DNA from: AWTP1-13 sp963775835
GTDB taxonomy: Bacteria; Pseudomonadota; Alphaproteobacteria; Rhizobiales; Hyphomicrobiaceae
Reading direction: 5' to 3'
Assembly: GCA_963775835.1 (NCBI GenBank)
Contig: CAVZKV010000028.1
Coordinates: 9,922-73,921 of the forward strand
Length of the DNA stretch: 64,000 nucleotides
Shown: positions 36,739-46,069 of the stretch, one piece after another
Layout of the letters: each line of letters starts with the position of its first letter
How positions within the stretch are numbered: the stretch's first letter is position 1
Position numbers and translations under genes: made by a program
Notes under the pieces: model-generated
The model's input: only the letters and a program-made list of their open reading frames with translations
Database searches by the model: none
What the model was told of the DNA's origin: nothing

Positions 36739-37428
36739 TCAACCCTCCAGGTCCGACGGGCGATAGACGAGACCTTTTTGGCTCAACTTCGCGCGCATGC
36801 CGTAGATGTCGAGCCCGAGCTCGCCGGCCTGCAGACGTGCCCGCGTTTGGGCCTTCTTGGCCTCGCGGGCCTGGCTCTGGCTGAGCACGACCTCAGCCGA
36901 GAGCCGTGGCACGACGACAACCCCATCATCATCGGCGAGGATCAAATCGCCGGGGTGGACGATCTGGCCGGCGCAGACGATCGGCACGTTGATCGAGCCC
37001 AGCGTCTCCTTCACGGTGCCTTGCGCCGAGACGGCCTTCGACCAGACCGGAAAGCGCATCTGCGTCAAGGCCGCAACGTCACGCACCCCCGCCTCGATCA
37101 CCAGCCCCAGCACCCCGCGCGCAGCAAGCGAGCAAGCGAGGAGTTCACCGAAATAGCCGTTGTCGCCGGGCGACGTGGGCGCGGCGATGAGCACGTCTCC
37201 CGCCTGACACTGCTCCACCACGACGTGCAGCATCCAGTTGTCGCCAGGCGGAATGGAGACGGTGACGGCGCTGCCGGCAATCTTGGCGCTCGGATAGATC
37301 GGCCGCATTGAGGCGGCGAGCAGACCGCTGCGCGCCTGCGCTTCGTGCACGGTGGCTACCCCGAAGCGCGCGAACGCCTCGGCAATCTTGCGTGCGACGC
37401 GCGGCGGATTGGTGATGACGAGGCTCAT
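36739..37428 (-). CDS. ligK: 4-carboxy-4-hydroxy-2-oxoadipate aldolase / oxaloacetate decarboxylase (RraA fold)
   Basis: 229 residues of the LigK/GalC class, which splits 4-carboxy-4-hydroxy-2-oxoadipate into pyruvate and oxaloacetate using a divalent metal. The RraA-fold signature is visible in APTSPGDNGYFGELLACSLA (metal/phosphate loop) and LVIEAGVRDVAAL with the Arg-Asp pair; the C-terminus carries the basic helix SQAREAKKAQTRARL seen in the aldolase. ATG at 37428 overlaps the upstream stop as ATGA. Next to a GalB-like gene this assignment is strong. Confidence 0.88.
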   Translation of the reverse strand: MSLVITNPPRVARKIAEAFARFGVATVHEAQARSGLLAASMRPIYPSAKIAGSAVTVSIPPGDNWMLHVVVEQCQAGDVLIAAPTSPGDNGYFGELLACSLAARGVLGLVIEAGVRDVAALTQMRFPVWSKAVSAQGTVKETLGSINVPIVCAGQIVHPGDLILADDDGVVVVPRLSAEVVLSQSQAREAKKAQTRARLQAGELGLDIYGMRAKLSQKGLVYRPSDLEG

Positions 37429-38150
37429 GCCAGCGCCTCGAGCACGTGCGGAAAGACGCTCTCGTAGCCCTCGCCGTAAGCGATCTTCTGGTCGGAGTTC
37501 CGGGCCGCCTGTGCGCCGCGTTGCAAGGCGACGCGGGTGTAGTATTCCCACAAGTGCTGTTGGCCGGCCATGCATTCGATGGCAGCGCGCTTCTTGTTCC
37601 AGACCGGCGTGATGTCCAACAGCACCGTCGGCCGCCAGTCGCATTGTTCGGGCTGGTGTGGCTCAAACAGGAAGACGGGTGGGGCGCCCAGCACCTTCTG
37701 GCCCGGGTTGTGGCCGTGCGCCTGCGCTATGATGCGCGCGTGCTGCGCAAAATCCGTGGTGGCCGGGTGATCGTGATTGTAGATGTCCTTGCGGGAGTGC
37801 GACAGCACGAAGGCCGGCTGCACGGCCCGGTATACATCGACAAGGCGGTAGAGGGATGCTTCCGTGAGACCGATTGGATAATCGCCGAGGTTCCAGAACT
37901 GAATGTCGGCGACCCCGAGAAGCTTGGCGGCGGCGTCGGCTTCCTTCTGACGTTCCGCCTTGACCCGCTCCAGCGTCATGCCGTCTTGGCGCCAAAGCTT
38001 GGCCGACTTGCCGCGTTCGCCGTAGGAGAGGCAGATCACCGTTACGGCGTAACCTCGCTCGGCATGCAGCGCGATCGCCCCGCCGGCTCGCCACACGAAG
38101 TCCGCTGAATGTGCGCTCACCACTAGAGCCGTCTTTGCTGCCGTCGTCAT
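37425..38150 (-). CDS. galB: GalB-like 4-oxalomesaconate hydratase (PIG-L family)
   Basis: 241 residues of the PIG-L/LmbE family. The N-terminal motif reads VVSAHSADFVWRAGGAIALH, where the zinc motif of deacetylases (AHPDDE) is replaced as in GalB of Pseudomonas putida. Other blocks are LSYGERGKSAKLW and LSHSRKDIYNHDHPATT with the paired His. GalB hydrates 4-oxalomesaconate to 4-carboxy-4-hydroxy-2-oxoadipate, the substrate of the LigK-like enzyme encoded next. Overlaps both neighbours by ATGA. Good confidence from motif and context together. Confidence 0.8.
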   Translation of the reverse strand: MTTAAKTALVVSAHSADFVWRAGGAIALHAERGYAVTVICLSYGERGKSAKLWRQDGMTLERVKAERQKEADAAAKLLGVADIQFWNLGDYPIGLTEASLYRLVDVYRAVQPAFVLSHSRKDIYNHDHPATTDFAQHARIIAQAHGHNPGQKVLGAPPVFLFEPHQPEQCDWRPTVLLDITPVWNKKRAAIECMAGQQHLWEYYTRVALQRGAQAARNSDQKIAYGEGYESVFPHVLEALA

Positions 38151-39154
38151 GATTGGCTACCCTTGTCTGCTTGGTCCCCACCCACGTCAGTGCCGTGCTG
38201 GCCGAGCAGCGGCGGCGTGCCGTGGCTATGGAAGCTCTCGATCGTTTTCAGGCCCCAGGCTTGGCCCTTTTTGCGCTCCTCCTCCGTCCAGGTGATCGGT
38301 TTCCAGTCCGGCGCCAGCACTAGTCGTGCCCCCGCATTGGCCACCTCGACGCGATTGCCGCCGGGCTCGTAGACATAGAGGAAGAAGGTCTGCTGGACCG
38401 CGTGCTTGTGCGGCCCGGTCTCGATGTAGATGCCGTTCTCCAAGAAGACATCGGCCGCCCTCAGCACGTCCTCACGGCTATCGAGCGCGTAGGTGACGTG
38501 GTGGAAGCGACCTTTGACGCCATGCGCTTCGCCCGTGTAGGCAAAGTCGTAGCTCTTGTTCGTGCAGGTGAGCCACATGCCGGCTTCCGTGCCGTCATTG
38601 AGCACGATGCGTTCGGTGAGACGAAAGCCCAGATAGCGCTCGAAGAACTCGCGATTGGCCTGCACGTCGACGGCGAGGCAGTTGAAGTGGTCGAGGCGGC
38701 GCACGTTCACCCCGCGCGCCGGAAAGCGTTGCGCCTGGTTCTTGAGCGCCGGTCGCAGGGTTTGAGGTGCCTGGTACCACTCCGTCTCGTAGTAGAGCTC
38801 AATCAGGTGCCCGTCGGGATCGTGAAACTGATAGGCGGGCCCATGCCCCAACTCGCCCTCGTGCCACCCGACCCCATGACCGGAACCCTGCAGCGCCTGA
38901 ACACGCCGCTGCAGCGCCTGCGGGCTGCGGGCGCGGAAGGCTACATGGCCAAGGCCGGAGGTGGTCGAGCCGGTGAGCTTTAAAGAGTAACGCTCATAGT
39001 CGTCCCAGGCCCTGAGGTAGACGGAAGCGCCCTGCCGGCCGCTCTCGGTCATACCGAGCACGTCCACGAAGAAGCGCAAGCTTTCCTCCGGCTTGGGGGT
39101 GAGCACCTCAAGATGCCCGAGATGAGCCACGTCCATGATCGGTTCATCGTGCAT
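38147..39154 (-). CDS. VOC-type extradiol ring-cleavage dioxygenase (catechol 2,3-dioxygenase-like)
   Basis: 335 residues with two VOC modules. The second module holds the 2-His-1-Glu iron site: His in LDHFNCLAV (about 156), His in FHHVTYAL (218 or 219) and Glu in GNRVEVANAG (270), at spacings very close to those of catechol 2,3-dioxygenase. The start at 39154 has GGGAGA upstream; MDVAHLGH at 39136 is an alternative. It would open a catecholic ring whose product is handled by the hydratase and aldolase downstream. The true substrate is unknown; known gallate and protocatechuate 4,5-dioxygenases belong to a different (LigAB) fold. Confidence 0.88.
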   Translation of the reverse strand: MHDEPIMDVAHLGHLEVLTPKPEESLRFFVDVLGMTESGRQGASVYLRAWDDYERYSLKLTGSTTSGLGHVAFRARSPQALQRRVQALQGSGHGVGWHEGELGHGPAYQFHDPDGHLIELYYETEWYQAPQTLRPALKNQAQRFPARGVNVRRLDHFNCLAVDVQANREFFERYLGFRLTERIVLNDGTEAGMWLTCTNKSYDFAYTGEAHGVKGRFHHVTYALDSREDVLRAADVFLENGIYIETGPHKHAVQQTFFLYVYEPGGNRVEVANAGARLVLAPDWKPITWTEEERKKGQAWGLKTIESFHSHGTPPLLGQHGTDVGGDQADKGSQS

Positions 39155-39351
39155 GACGTCGTCTCCCGCTTGCGCAGCGAGACCTCTGGATTGAAGCCTC
39201 CGCACCCTTATCGCCCTTATGGCCTTGCTGCGCCCAGGCTGCATGCGGTGGGCTATGAGATGGTGCGCGCGCTATGCCGCCCGCAGTGCCGGCACGGCCA
39301 TGGTTGCTTGCGATGTGAGGGCGAGGCGAAGCGCGCCGGCCGCGCCGCCTC

Positions 39352-40353
39352 CTAGCCCCGCTCGTCTGCCCGTGTCGTATCGCTTATTTCGGCGCTGCTA
39401 TAACTGCCGGCTATATCGGCGACGCCGCGTTCGGCGATCTCCGTGACGAAGGCGCGAAGGCACTGAACCAAGGCGCACCCCGCCGGAGCCAGCGTGCGCT
39501 CACGGGAAAGAATAAGCCCGGCCGGCCGATCGGGGGCGGGGATCGGTAGCGGCACGACCTTCAGGGTTCCTCGCAGGAGATCACCGACCATCATCAGCCG
39601 CGGCATAACCGAGATGAGGTCGGTGGCATGCAGCATCTCGCGAATGAAGCCGTAGGAGCTGGAGCGCAGCGAGCTGGTCGGCTGCAGGCCAAGGAGAGCC
39701 AGCAGATGTTCGATTTCCAGCCCGACGCGCTGGCCGACGGTCGGCAGGACGAGTTCGTAGCGGCGGAGCGCATCGGGCGTGATCGGACCGGCGAAGATGG
39801 GGTGCTCCGCGCGGGCCAGAATTGAGATCGGCTCGGTCCAGAGCGGCTCGCGTTGGAAGCGATCCGGCGCCGCCGGCTCATACAGACGCCCCACGATCAG
39901 GTCGATCTCACCCGAGGCGAGCAGTGGCAGCAGGTCTCCGGTGCGACCCTCCTGCAGTCGAAGCTTGATGTCTGGATAGGTCGCCTTGAGCCGGGTCAAC
40001 GTGCCTGGAAGCACGCCGGCCGCAGCCACCGGTAGCGCGCCGAGGGCAACGGTGCCGCCGCCTGGGCTTGCAAGTTGGTCGAGTTGGTCATCGAGCCGGC
40101 GCAACTCGGCCAGCAGCCGCCGGGCGGTCTCAACGAACACGGCACCGGCCGCGGTCGGCCGCACCCCGCGAGAGTGGCGATCGAACAGGCGGGCACCGAT
40201 GATGTCCTCCAGTTCGTGCAGGCTTTTGGTTAGCGCGGGCTGCGAAACGCCGAGCACCGCGGAGGCGGCGAGCAAGCTGCGATGCGCTTCCACGGCATCG
40301 ACGGCGCGGAGCAGGGAGATTCTGAGGCGTTGATCGAGATATCGTCGTGTCAT
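39352..40353 (-). CDS. LysR-type transcriptional regulator
   Basis: 333 residues. The N-terminal winged helix reads HRSLLAASAVLGVSQPALTK with ARLFDRHSRGVRPTAAG, standard for LysR. The effector domain follows with VALGALPVAAAGVLPG and SGEIDLIVGRLYEP, resembling the GbpR/PcaQ/GalR branch that senses aromatic acids or sugars. ATG at 40353. It lies 197 bases upstream of, and in the same direction as, the dioxygenase; that gap must carry the promoter it may control. Confidence 0.92.
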   Translation of the reverse strand: MTRRYLDQRLRISLLRAVDAVEAHRSLLAASAVLGVSQPALTKSLHELEDIIGARLFDRHSRGVRPTAAGAVFVETARRLLAELRRLDDQLDQLASPGGGTVALGALPVAAAGVLPGTLTRLKATYPDIKLRLQEGRTGDLLPLLASGEIDLIVGRLYEPAAPDRFQREPLWTEPISILARAEHPIFAGPITPDALRRYELVLPTVGQRVGLEIEHLLALLGLQPTSSLRSSSYGFIREMLHATDLISVMPRLMMVGDLLRGTLKVVPLPIPAPDRPAGLILSRERTLAPAGCALVQCLRAFVTEIAERGVADIAGSYSSAEISDTTRADERG

Positions 40354-40911
40354 GGGGTAAAGGCCCGTTGGTCTCGCCCGCATCGCGTCTGAGTACGCGC
40401 CTGGCGTCCTTTGCGACCCTTTGCGACCTATTTTCTTGCGCCTCGCCTACCGGTCGTAGGCGATCGATTTTCCTGGCGGCGCGGCGGAGCAGGATAGCGC
40501 AGGGGCAGCGCGCTTCGAAGTGGCTTTGTCGAGGGTTGGCGCCTCCTGAGGGTGGTTCGCGGCGACGGGACGGACTACCTCCGCGGCCGGCGGTCACCGT
40601 TAATGCCGCAATGCAGATGCGCTCGCTCGTTATTGGTCTCAACGCTGGGCTGTGTTGGCGCTCTTGCCAGGCAATGGCAACGCGTCAGCGAAACGGGCGG
40701 GTCTCTAGGGTTGGAGTGCAGATCGAAAGCGTTGCAGTGCAACGCGCGGCTGTGTTGACGCTCTTGCAAGCCAATGGCAATTCGCGACTGAAAAACGCAG
40801 TGCCTAAGTAAGCATTGCGCTTTCGCAGCATGGCTACTATCTGACGCATACTGCCAATCCGACGCATGGTGCCGATCAAGAGGCAGGGACGGTCAAATTT
40901 TGGAGCCACTG
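40354..40911. other. Intergenic between divergent LysR and LuxR genes
   Basis: About 560 bases without a convincing gene. Contains the 32-bp direct repeat listed separately and must hold both promoters. Confidence 0.5.
40649..40780. repeat. 32-bp direct repeat, two copies exactly 100 bp apart
   Basis: GCTGTGTTGGCGCTCTTGCC... at 40649-40680 and GCTGTGTTGACGCTCTTGCA... at 40749-40780 differ at only a few positions. Both end in CAATGGCAA, and each contains a TTGC...GGCAA or TTGC...GCAA inverted pair. The spacing and the location upstream of a regulator gene suggest paired binding sites. Confidence 0.7.
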
Positions 40912-41674
40912 ATGCAACGGGGCCAGGTTGAGGGCCGCGCGCATGCCGTATCCACGGCCATGACGGAGATCGTCGCCTCGTCGGTAACCCGGTTAGGATC
41001 GGGTGCAACGGACAAGGATCCTCGACAAATCCGCATCGCCGTCGTCGACCCCTACCCGATTTTTCGCATAGGAGTGGTGCAGGCCATTGCACGTTCTGAA
41101 GGTCTTTTGCTGGTTGCCGAAGGAGCAGGCGGATGCGCAGCGCGCCGTGCAAGAGGTCGCCCCGGACATTCTGCTCGTCGATATCAGCATCGCGGAGGAT
41201 GGTATCGAGTCCCTGCTGCGCGTGGCCAAAAGCAGCACCAATTGCAAGCTGGTGGTGCTCACGGCGCTCGATGATGTGGCAAGCGTGTCAAAGGCGTTGG
41301 CCACCGGAGTAAAGGGCTTGATCCTCAAGGGCATCTCTGGATCGGAGCTCGTTGGCGCCATCCAGGCCATTCACGCTGGGCTGCCTTTCGTGACGCCTGA
41401 GCTGGCCTCACGCCTGCTCAGGGAAGCCAGGGGCGGCGCACTCTTGCCCAAGCGCGCGGCCAAGCTGCACGACGCGCTCAGTTACCGTGAAAAGCAGATG
41501 CTGGATCACGTCTCCAAGGGCCTGACCAACAAGGAGATCGCGGATCGGCTCGGCCTGACCGTCGGCACGGTCAAGCACTACGTCGGACACCTCTTCAAGA
41601 AAATGGAAGTGCGCAATCGGATCGAGGCGATCGAGCGGCTGGCGCAAGCTGAGCGTCAGCTGGGCCAGGCCTGA
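40912..41674 (+). pseudogene. NarL/LuxR-type response regulator, one frameshift
   Basis: Joined frames give a receiver plus a LuxR helix-turn-helix. The first frame (ATG at 40912, TGGAG upstream) ends its useful part in IRIAVVDPYPIFRIGVVQAI. After VAEGA near 41125-41135 a one-base shift is needed to continue with DAQRAVQEVAPDILLVDISI, where the phospho-acceptor Asp is present. LKGISGSELVGAIQAIHAG ends the receiver. The DNA-binding domain carries LSYREKQMLDHVSKG and LTNKEIADRLGLTVGTVKHY. It is a paralogue of the regulator at 61691 (shared KGISGSELV). No kinase is adjacent. Confidence 0.88.
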
Positions 41675-41832
41675 GGCCAACGCGCGCAGTTGCCAATCGC
41701 GCTGTCACTTCCGCGGGGGGGACCCTGGCGCCCAAGCAAGTGCACTGGGGCGCAAGGCAAGCGCACGTACAGCGCAAGGCTTGGAACCTTGGCGGCGGAT
41801 TGGTGCCGGCCGCGGCGGCGATAGGGCTCGAG

Positions 41833-43260
41833 TCAACCCGTGCCTTGGCGAGAAACACCGGTTGCTTGCTTCAGTGCTCGCCGCCTTTGATAACGCCCCC
41901 AGCCCGCGCTATCCGCCACCGGCGCACCGTCGCGGAAAATTGGGCGGCCCCGGACCAGCGTGTGCACGACCTGGCCTTGAAACTCCCAACCTTCATAGAT
42001 CGAATAGCCGGCGGAGGAGACGACACCGGCCCGATCGAGCCTCCAACGTCGCTTAAGATCGACGATGGCGACGTCGGCGTCATGGCCCACCACGATGCCG
42101 CCCTTGCGCTGCCCGAGCCCCATCTCCTGTGCGGGATTGTGCGCCAGCACCTCCGCGATGCGCTGAAGCGGAAGACCACGGCGGAAGTGGCCCTCGCTCA
42201 GCATCACGGCAAGCAGCGTTTCGAGCCCGGGGCAGCCCGGAGATGCGCTCCAAATGCCCCCGGCCTTGCCTGAGAGATCGCGGTGGACATGGTCGGTTGC
42301 GACCGTGTCGATCTCACCGTTGGCGATGCCAGCCCAAAGGGCTTCCCGATCGGGCGCCTCGCGCAGCGGCGGGTTGATCTTGCCGGTGTCGCCTCCAGCA
42401 AAGCTGACGTCGTGCGTCAAATAGTGCGGACAGGTTTCGATGGCGATCCGGCAGCCGCGGGCGCGGGCGCTGAGCGCCGCCTCGAGTGCGGCCGCCGATG
42501 TGGTGTGGACGATATACAGCCCGCAGCCAGTCGCTTGAGCGACGAGGCCGGCCCGCTGCACCGCGTCGGCTTCCACGAAGGGCGGGCGTGACGCGTTCCA
42601 AGTCGCAAGGCCACCCTTGCCATCGGGATCGGCCGCCCGTAGGCGTTCCCGCAACACCCAGGACATCTCGATGTTCTCCGGATGAGGACACACGATCCCG
42701 CCGGACCGCGCGGCGGCCTCGCATAGTCGCAACAGAAAGCCATCGTCGATGTCGGGCAGGCCCAGGCGTTTGCCCTCGCCGCCACGATTGTTCATGAAAA
42801 TCTTGAACGAGGGGGCACCGAAATCTGATGCGTAGGCTGGCACGCTGGCGAGCTGGGCCTCGGTGGAGATGATAAAATGATAACCAAAGTCGATGCGCGC
42901 GCCCGCTTCGGTGACCTTGACCACGTCCTCGAAAATGGCTTCGAACGGCTCGGTGGCCATCAGGTAGGGAATAAAGGTGGTAATGCCGCCGGCGGCGGCC
43001 GCGGCGGTCTCCTGGGCGGCGTCGTCGGCCACGCGTGGGCGCGAAATGTCCTTGCCGTGCCCGAGATGCAGATGGGCATCGACGACGCCGGGAAATACCG
43101 TCAAGCCGGTAATCTCCAGCCGCTCCCGGGCGGAGACGGCCGCTCCCGGCGCGAGGATTGCCGCAAACTTACCATTAAGGATCGCAAGGTCGGCTGCGAC
43201 GGGAGCCGCGCCCGGTAGCAGGACGTCGCCGCCGCCAAGGACGAGGTCGAAGTGCGTCAT
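41833..43260 (-). CDS. Dihydropyrimidinase/hydantoinase-like cyclic amidohydrolase
   Basis: 475 residues. The metal centre of cyclic amidohydrolases is present: HxH in VVDAHLHLGHG, the carboxylated Lys in APSFKIFMNNRGG, His in ETCPHYL and Asp in VATDHVHRD. Allantoinase, dihydroorotase and hydantoinase share this plan. The long N-terminal strand VLGGGDVLLPGA and C-terminal KGGIVVGHDADVAIVD are typical. Its start overlaps the MmgE/PrpD gene (ATGA). As the last gene of the 12.6-kb set it probably opens or closes a cyclic amide formed from the imported compound; the substrate is unknown. Confidence 0.9.
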   Translation of the reverse strand: MTHFDLVLGGGDVLLPGAAPVAADLAILNGKFAAILAPGAAVSARERLEITGLTVFPGVVDAHLHLGHGKDISRPRVADDAAQETAAAAAGGITTFIPYLMATEPFEAIFEDVVKVTEAGARIDFGYHFIISTEAQLASVPAYASDFGAPSFKIFMNNRGGEGKRLGLPDIDDGFLLRLCEAAARSGGIVCPHPENIEMSWVLRERLRAADPDGKGGLATWNASRPPFVEADAVQRAGLVAQATGCGLYIVHTTSAAALEAALSARARGCRIAIETCPHYLTHDVSFAGGDTGKINPPLREAPDREALWAGIANGEIDTVATDHVHRDLSGKAGGIWSASPGCPGLETLLAVMLSEGHFRRGLPLQRIAEVLAHNPAQEMGLGQRKGGIVVGHDADVAIVDLKRRWRLDRAGVVSSAGYSIYEGWEFQGQVVHTLVRGRPIFRDGAPVADSAGWGRYQRRRALKQATGVSRQGTG

Positions 43261-44651
43261 GAGTTTGCTCCGAAGCAGGCGTTGGCGGGTGGGGACAACA
43301 GATGCACGCCAAGACGCGCGGTGGCATGGTCCGCGAGCGTGTCGACGGCGTCCTCGAGCTCGGCGACGGCAGCCCCGTCAAGGCAAAGCGCGGCGTTGGC
43401 ACGGAATTTGGCTTTGACCTGAGCGGCGCTGGCTGGGCGGGTGGCGCCGCCGAAGACGTCCTCGATCCGACAGCGCTGCTCGCGGCAATCGCTGAACACC
43501 ACCGTCAACTCGGCCTCGAAGCGCTGCGGAAATTGCGAGGCCCCGAGGGGCGACCAGCTCACGCGTGCGGCAAGTTCGCGTACCGCCCCGGCCGGGGGCT
43601 GAGCAAACGTCGCATGGCCAATGGCGCCGTCGGTGAGACGTGCCGCCACCACGATCGGCAGGCTCCAGCGGGCCTCGTGGCCGGTCGCAGGGGCCTGCTT
43701 GCGTGCCCACGGCTCGCAAATGATCTGTGCGGCGCCAGGCGCCACCAGGCAGTTGACGGCACGGATATCGGCCGGGTGCACCGCACCGAGTTGATCGAGC
43801 GCCTCCACGTAGGGATGCAGGTAGTGGCAGCAGGGCAGGAATTTAAAGGCCGCCTCCCGGATATGCCATTGCCGGCCGAGCGTTGCCAGCAAAGCCGTGA
43901 ATTCTTCGACGGCGACGGCGCCGTCCGCGGCAAATTGCTTGAACAACCCCATTCGCCCCTCGAGCGCGGTTTCGGGGCCATTGAGCCCGGCGGCTGCCAG
44001 CCGCGCCGCCACCAGGCCGGCGTGCGCCGCCCAGCCCGGGTGCATCGATTTGACCGAGGCGCCGTTGCTGAGGAATTCGAACACACCCGAGGCTTGGCTG
44101 AGCGCAATGCCGAGCGCGGCGACCGTGCGGTTCTCGTCGAGTTTTGCAATCTCGGCCGCCTGCAAGGCCGCCACCAGGGTGCCGCCGACCGAGGTGACCT
44201 GGAAGCCGCGCGCTTGAAAGGCGCCCGGCGCCGCGAGGCCGATGCGCACCAGAACCTCCCAGCCAAGGATGTAGGCGCGGAGCAGGTCTTCACCGCTGGC
44301 TTCGGCCTCCTGCGCCGCCGCTAGCGCGGCCGGCGCCAGCACGGCACTTCCGTGCACGATCGAACCCGTATGCGTGTCGTCGTATTCGAGGCCGTGCATG
44401 AGCCCCCCATTGAGGAGGGCCGCCGTCGCGGTGTCTCGCGTCAGACTGGTCCCCAAGACGTTCGCGGGCCCAGCGCCGCCGAGGGCCGCTGCGGCGCTGA
44501 GATAAGGTCGGCCGACACCGGTGCCCGCGGAGGCCAGCGCGACGCCGATGGCATCGAGCAAATGCAGGCGACCACACGCGAGTACGTCTGCGGGAATGTC
44601 GGCAAATCCGATGGCGCGGAGCTTGCGCGCAAGCTGGCGCGACAAGGTCAT
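43257..44651 (-). CDS. MmgE/PrpD family protein
   Basis: 464 residues of the MmgE/PrpD superfamily. Family blocks: LHLLDAIGVALASAGTG, ALLNGGLMHGLEYDDTH, SVKSMHPGWAAHAGLVAARL and LPCCHYLHPYVEALDQL. Members catalyse dehydration, decarboxylation or epimerisation of polycarboxylic acids. Both ends overlap neighbours by four bases (ATGA), so it is translationally coupled within the operon. A second, divergent member lies two genes upstream; having two suggests two successive steps or a heteromer. Confidence 0.92.
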   Translation of the reverse strand: MTLSRQLARKLRAIGFADIPADVLACGRLHLLDAIGVALASAGTGVGRPYLSAAAALGGAGPANVLGTSLTRDTATAALLNGGLMHGLEYDDTHTGSIVHGSAVLAPAALAAAQEAEASGEDLLRAYILGWEVLVRIGLAAPGAFQARGFQVTSVGGTLVAALQAAEIAKLDENRTVAALGIALSQASGVFEFLSNGASVKSMHPGWAAHAGLVAARLAAAGLNGPETALEGRMGLFKQFAADGAVAVEEFTALLATLGRQWHIREAAFKFLPCCHYLHPYVEALDQLGAVHPADIRAVNCLVAPGAAQIICEPWARKQAPATGHEARWSLPIVVAARLTDGAIGHATFAQPPAGAVRELAARVSWSPLGASQFPQRFEAELTVVFSDCREQRCRIEDVFGGATRPASAAQVKAKFRANAALCLDGAAVAELEDAVDTLADHATARLGVHLLSPPANACFGANS

Positions 44652-46021
44652 GAGTTTTCTCCCCTGACCTCGGCCGCCGCCGCGAGCCCCGCCAGGCGCC
44701 CCAGCGCGATGGCCGATAGCAGGCCATTACCGGAGGCATAGCCGGCAGCGCCGCTGCGCCCCGACAGGCCCCCGGCGGCACCGCCCCCTGCGAACAGGTT
44801 CGGGATCGGTCTCGCCTTGCTGTCGAGCACGCGGCCATCGAGGTCGACGGCCAGTCCGCCTTGGGTGTGGAATAGTCCAGGCACGACGCGACATCCATAA
44901 AGGCGCTGATCCAGCGGACCAAGGCCGAAATCGCGTCGGCCGAACGCGTCGGCAAGCTCGCCGCGGGCGGACCGCTGCGCGTCGAGGACGGTGGCCGCGA
45001 GGGTGCCAGGCTCGATGCCGAGCAGCTTTGCCAAATCCTGCGCCGTCGCGGCCGCCTTGAAGCCGCCGCGCCGTGCAAGCTCGACGAACTCTTCTTCCAG
45101 CGCTGCCACATCGTACATTTTCTGATCGAAGATGGCATAGCGCGGCGCGGCCTCGGCCAGCACTTTGGGCGTGAAACCGGAGTAGCCCGCGCTTTCGTCG
45201 CCGAAGCGCCGGGCCGCCGCATTGACGATGATGCCGCCCTTTTCGATCGTGGTCCATGACAGCAAGTTCCCGTGCGGATCAGCGACCGCGGCGTAGCCTT
45301 GGTAGGCGCCAATATTTGCGAAGGCCGCGCCAAGCGCCTCGCCCCACAGCACAGCTTCACCCGTCGATCCCAAGGCGCCGAAATAGGGCGCGCCCGCGAT
45401 TTCGGGGCAGAAGCGGGCAACGAGCGCGGCATTGCCGGCATAGCCGTTGACGGCGAGAATGGTCTTGGCGGCGTGAACGGTCGAGCTTTCACCCGATGCC
45501 GTCTTTAGGCGGGCACCGACCACCGCATTGCCGGCGGCGCTGAGCTGATCGACGCCATTGCCGAGGGCGAGCGGAATGGCGCGTCGGGCAACGGCTGCCA
45601 ATAGGTCGTCGACCAGATCCTGGCCACGCCGCGAGGTTGGCGCGTGCAGGCGCTGAACGCTATGGCCCACATGCTTATAGGCGGTCACCAGCGACAGACG
45701 GGCGCCGACGCAATCGACCAGCCACTCCACGGTGGGCGCGGATTGCTCGGCCAGGTGCCGCACCAGTTCCGGGCAGTCGGTCTCGCCGGCGATGCGCATG
45801 AGATCCTCGATCAGACGCGCCGGGCTATCCTCGATGCCGGCCGCACGCTGGTAGCGCGTGCCGGCGCCGGGGATCGAGCCCGTGGACAGCGACGAGTTGC
45901 CGCCCGGGGCGGCGCGCTTTTCCACGATCGCCACCGACGCCCCCGCGTCGTGTCCGGCGATCGCGGCCGCAAGCCCGCAGGCGCCGGCGCCGATGACGAG
46001 GATGTCGAGGTCTTGGCGCAT
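44648..46021 (-). CDS. FAD-dependent oxidoreductase (fumarate-reductase/KstD-like flavoprotein)
   Basis: 457 residues. The N-terminal Rossmann fold reads DILVIGAGACGLAAAIAG with the GxGxxG motif and a terminal acidic residue in VAIVEKRAA. Then GGNSSLSTGSIPGAGTRYQ, the flavin-binding turn of the FAD_binding_2 family, and a C-terminal FAD motif in IPNLFAGGGAAGGLSGRSG. This group reduces or oxidises C=C bonds next to carboxylates. It sits between two MmgE/PrpD genes. No heme-binding or quinone segments are seen, so electrons may come from a soluble donor. Confidence 0.9.
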   Translation of the reverse strand: MRQDLDILVIGAGACGLAAAIAGHDAGASVAIVEKRAAPGGNSSLSTGSIPGAGTRYQRAAGIEDSPARLIEDLMRIAGETDCPELVRHLAEQSAPTVEWLVDCVGARLSLVTAYKHVGHSVQRLHAPTSRRGQDLVDDLLAAVARRAIPLALGNGVDQLSAAGNAVVGARLKTASGESSTVHAAKTILAVNGYAGNAALVARFCPEIAGAPYFGALGSTGEAVLWGEALGAAFANIGAYQGYAAVADPHGNLLSWTTIEKGGIIVNAAARRFGDESAGYSGFTPKVLAEAAPRYAIFDQKMYDVAALEEEFVELARRGGFKAAATAQDLAKLLGIEPGTLAATVLDAQRSARGELADAFGRRDFGLGPLDQRLYGCRVVPGLFHTQGGLAVDLDGRVLDSKARPIPNLFAGGGAAGGLSGRSGAAGYASGNGLLSAIALGRLAGLAAAAEVRGENS

Positions 46022-46069
46022 GGCTCGGAAGTTCCCATCTTTGCTGGTTGGGGCGCCGCTGGCCGCCAC

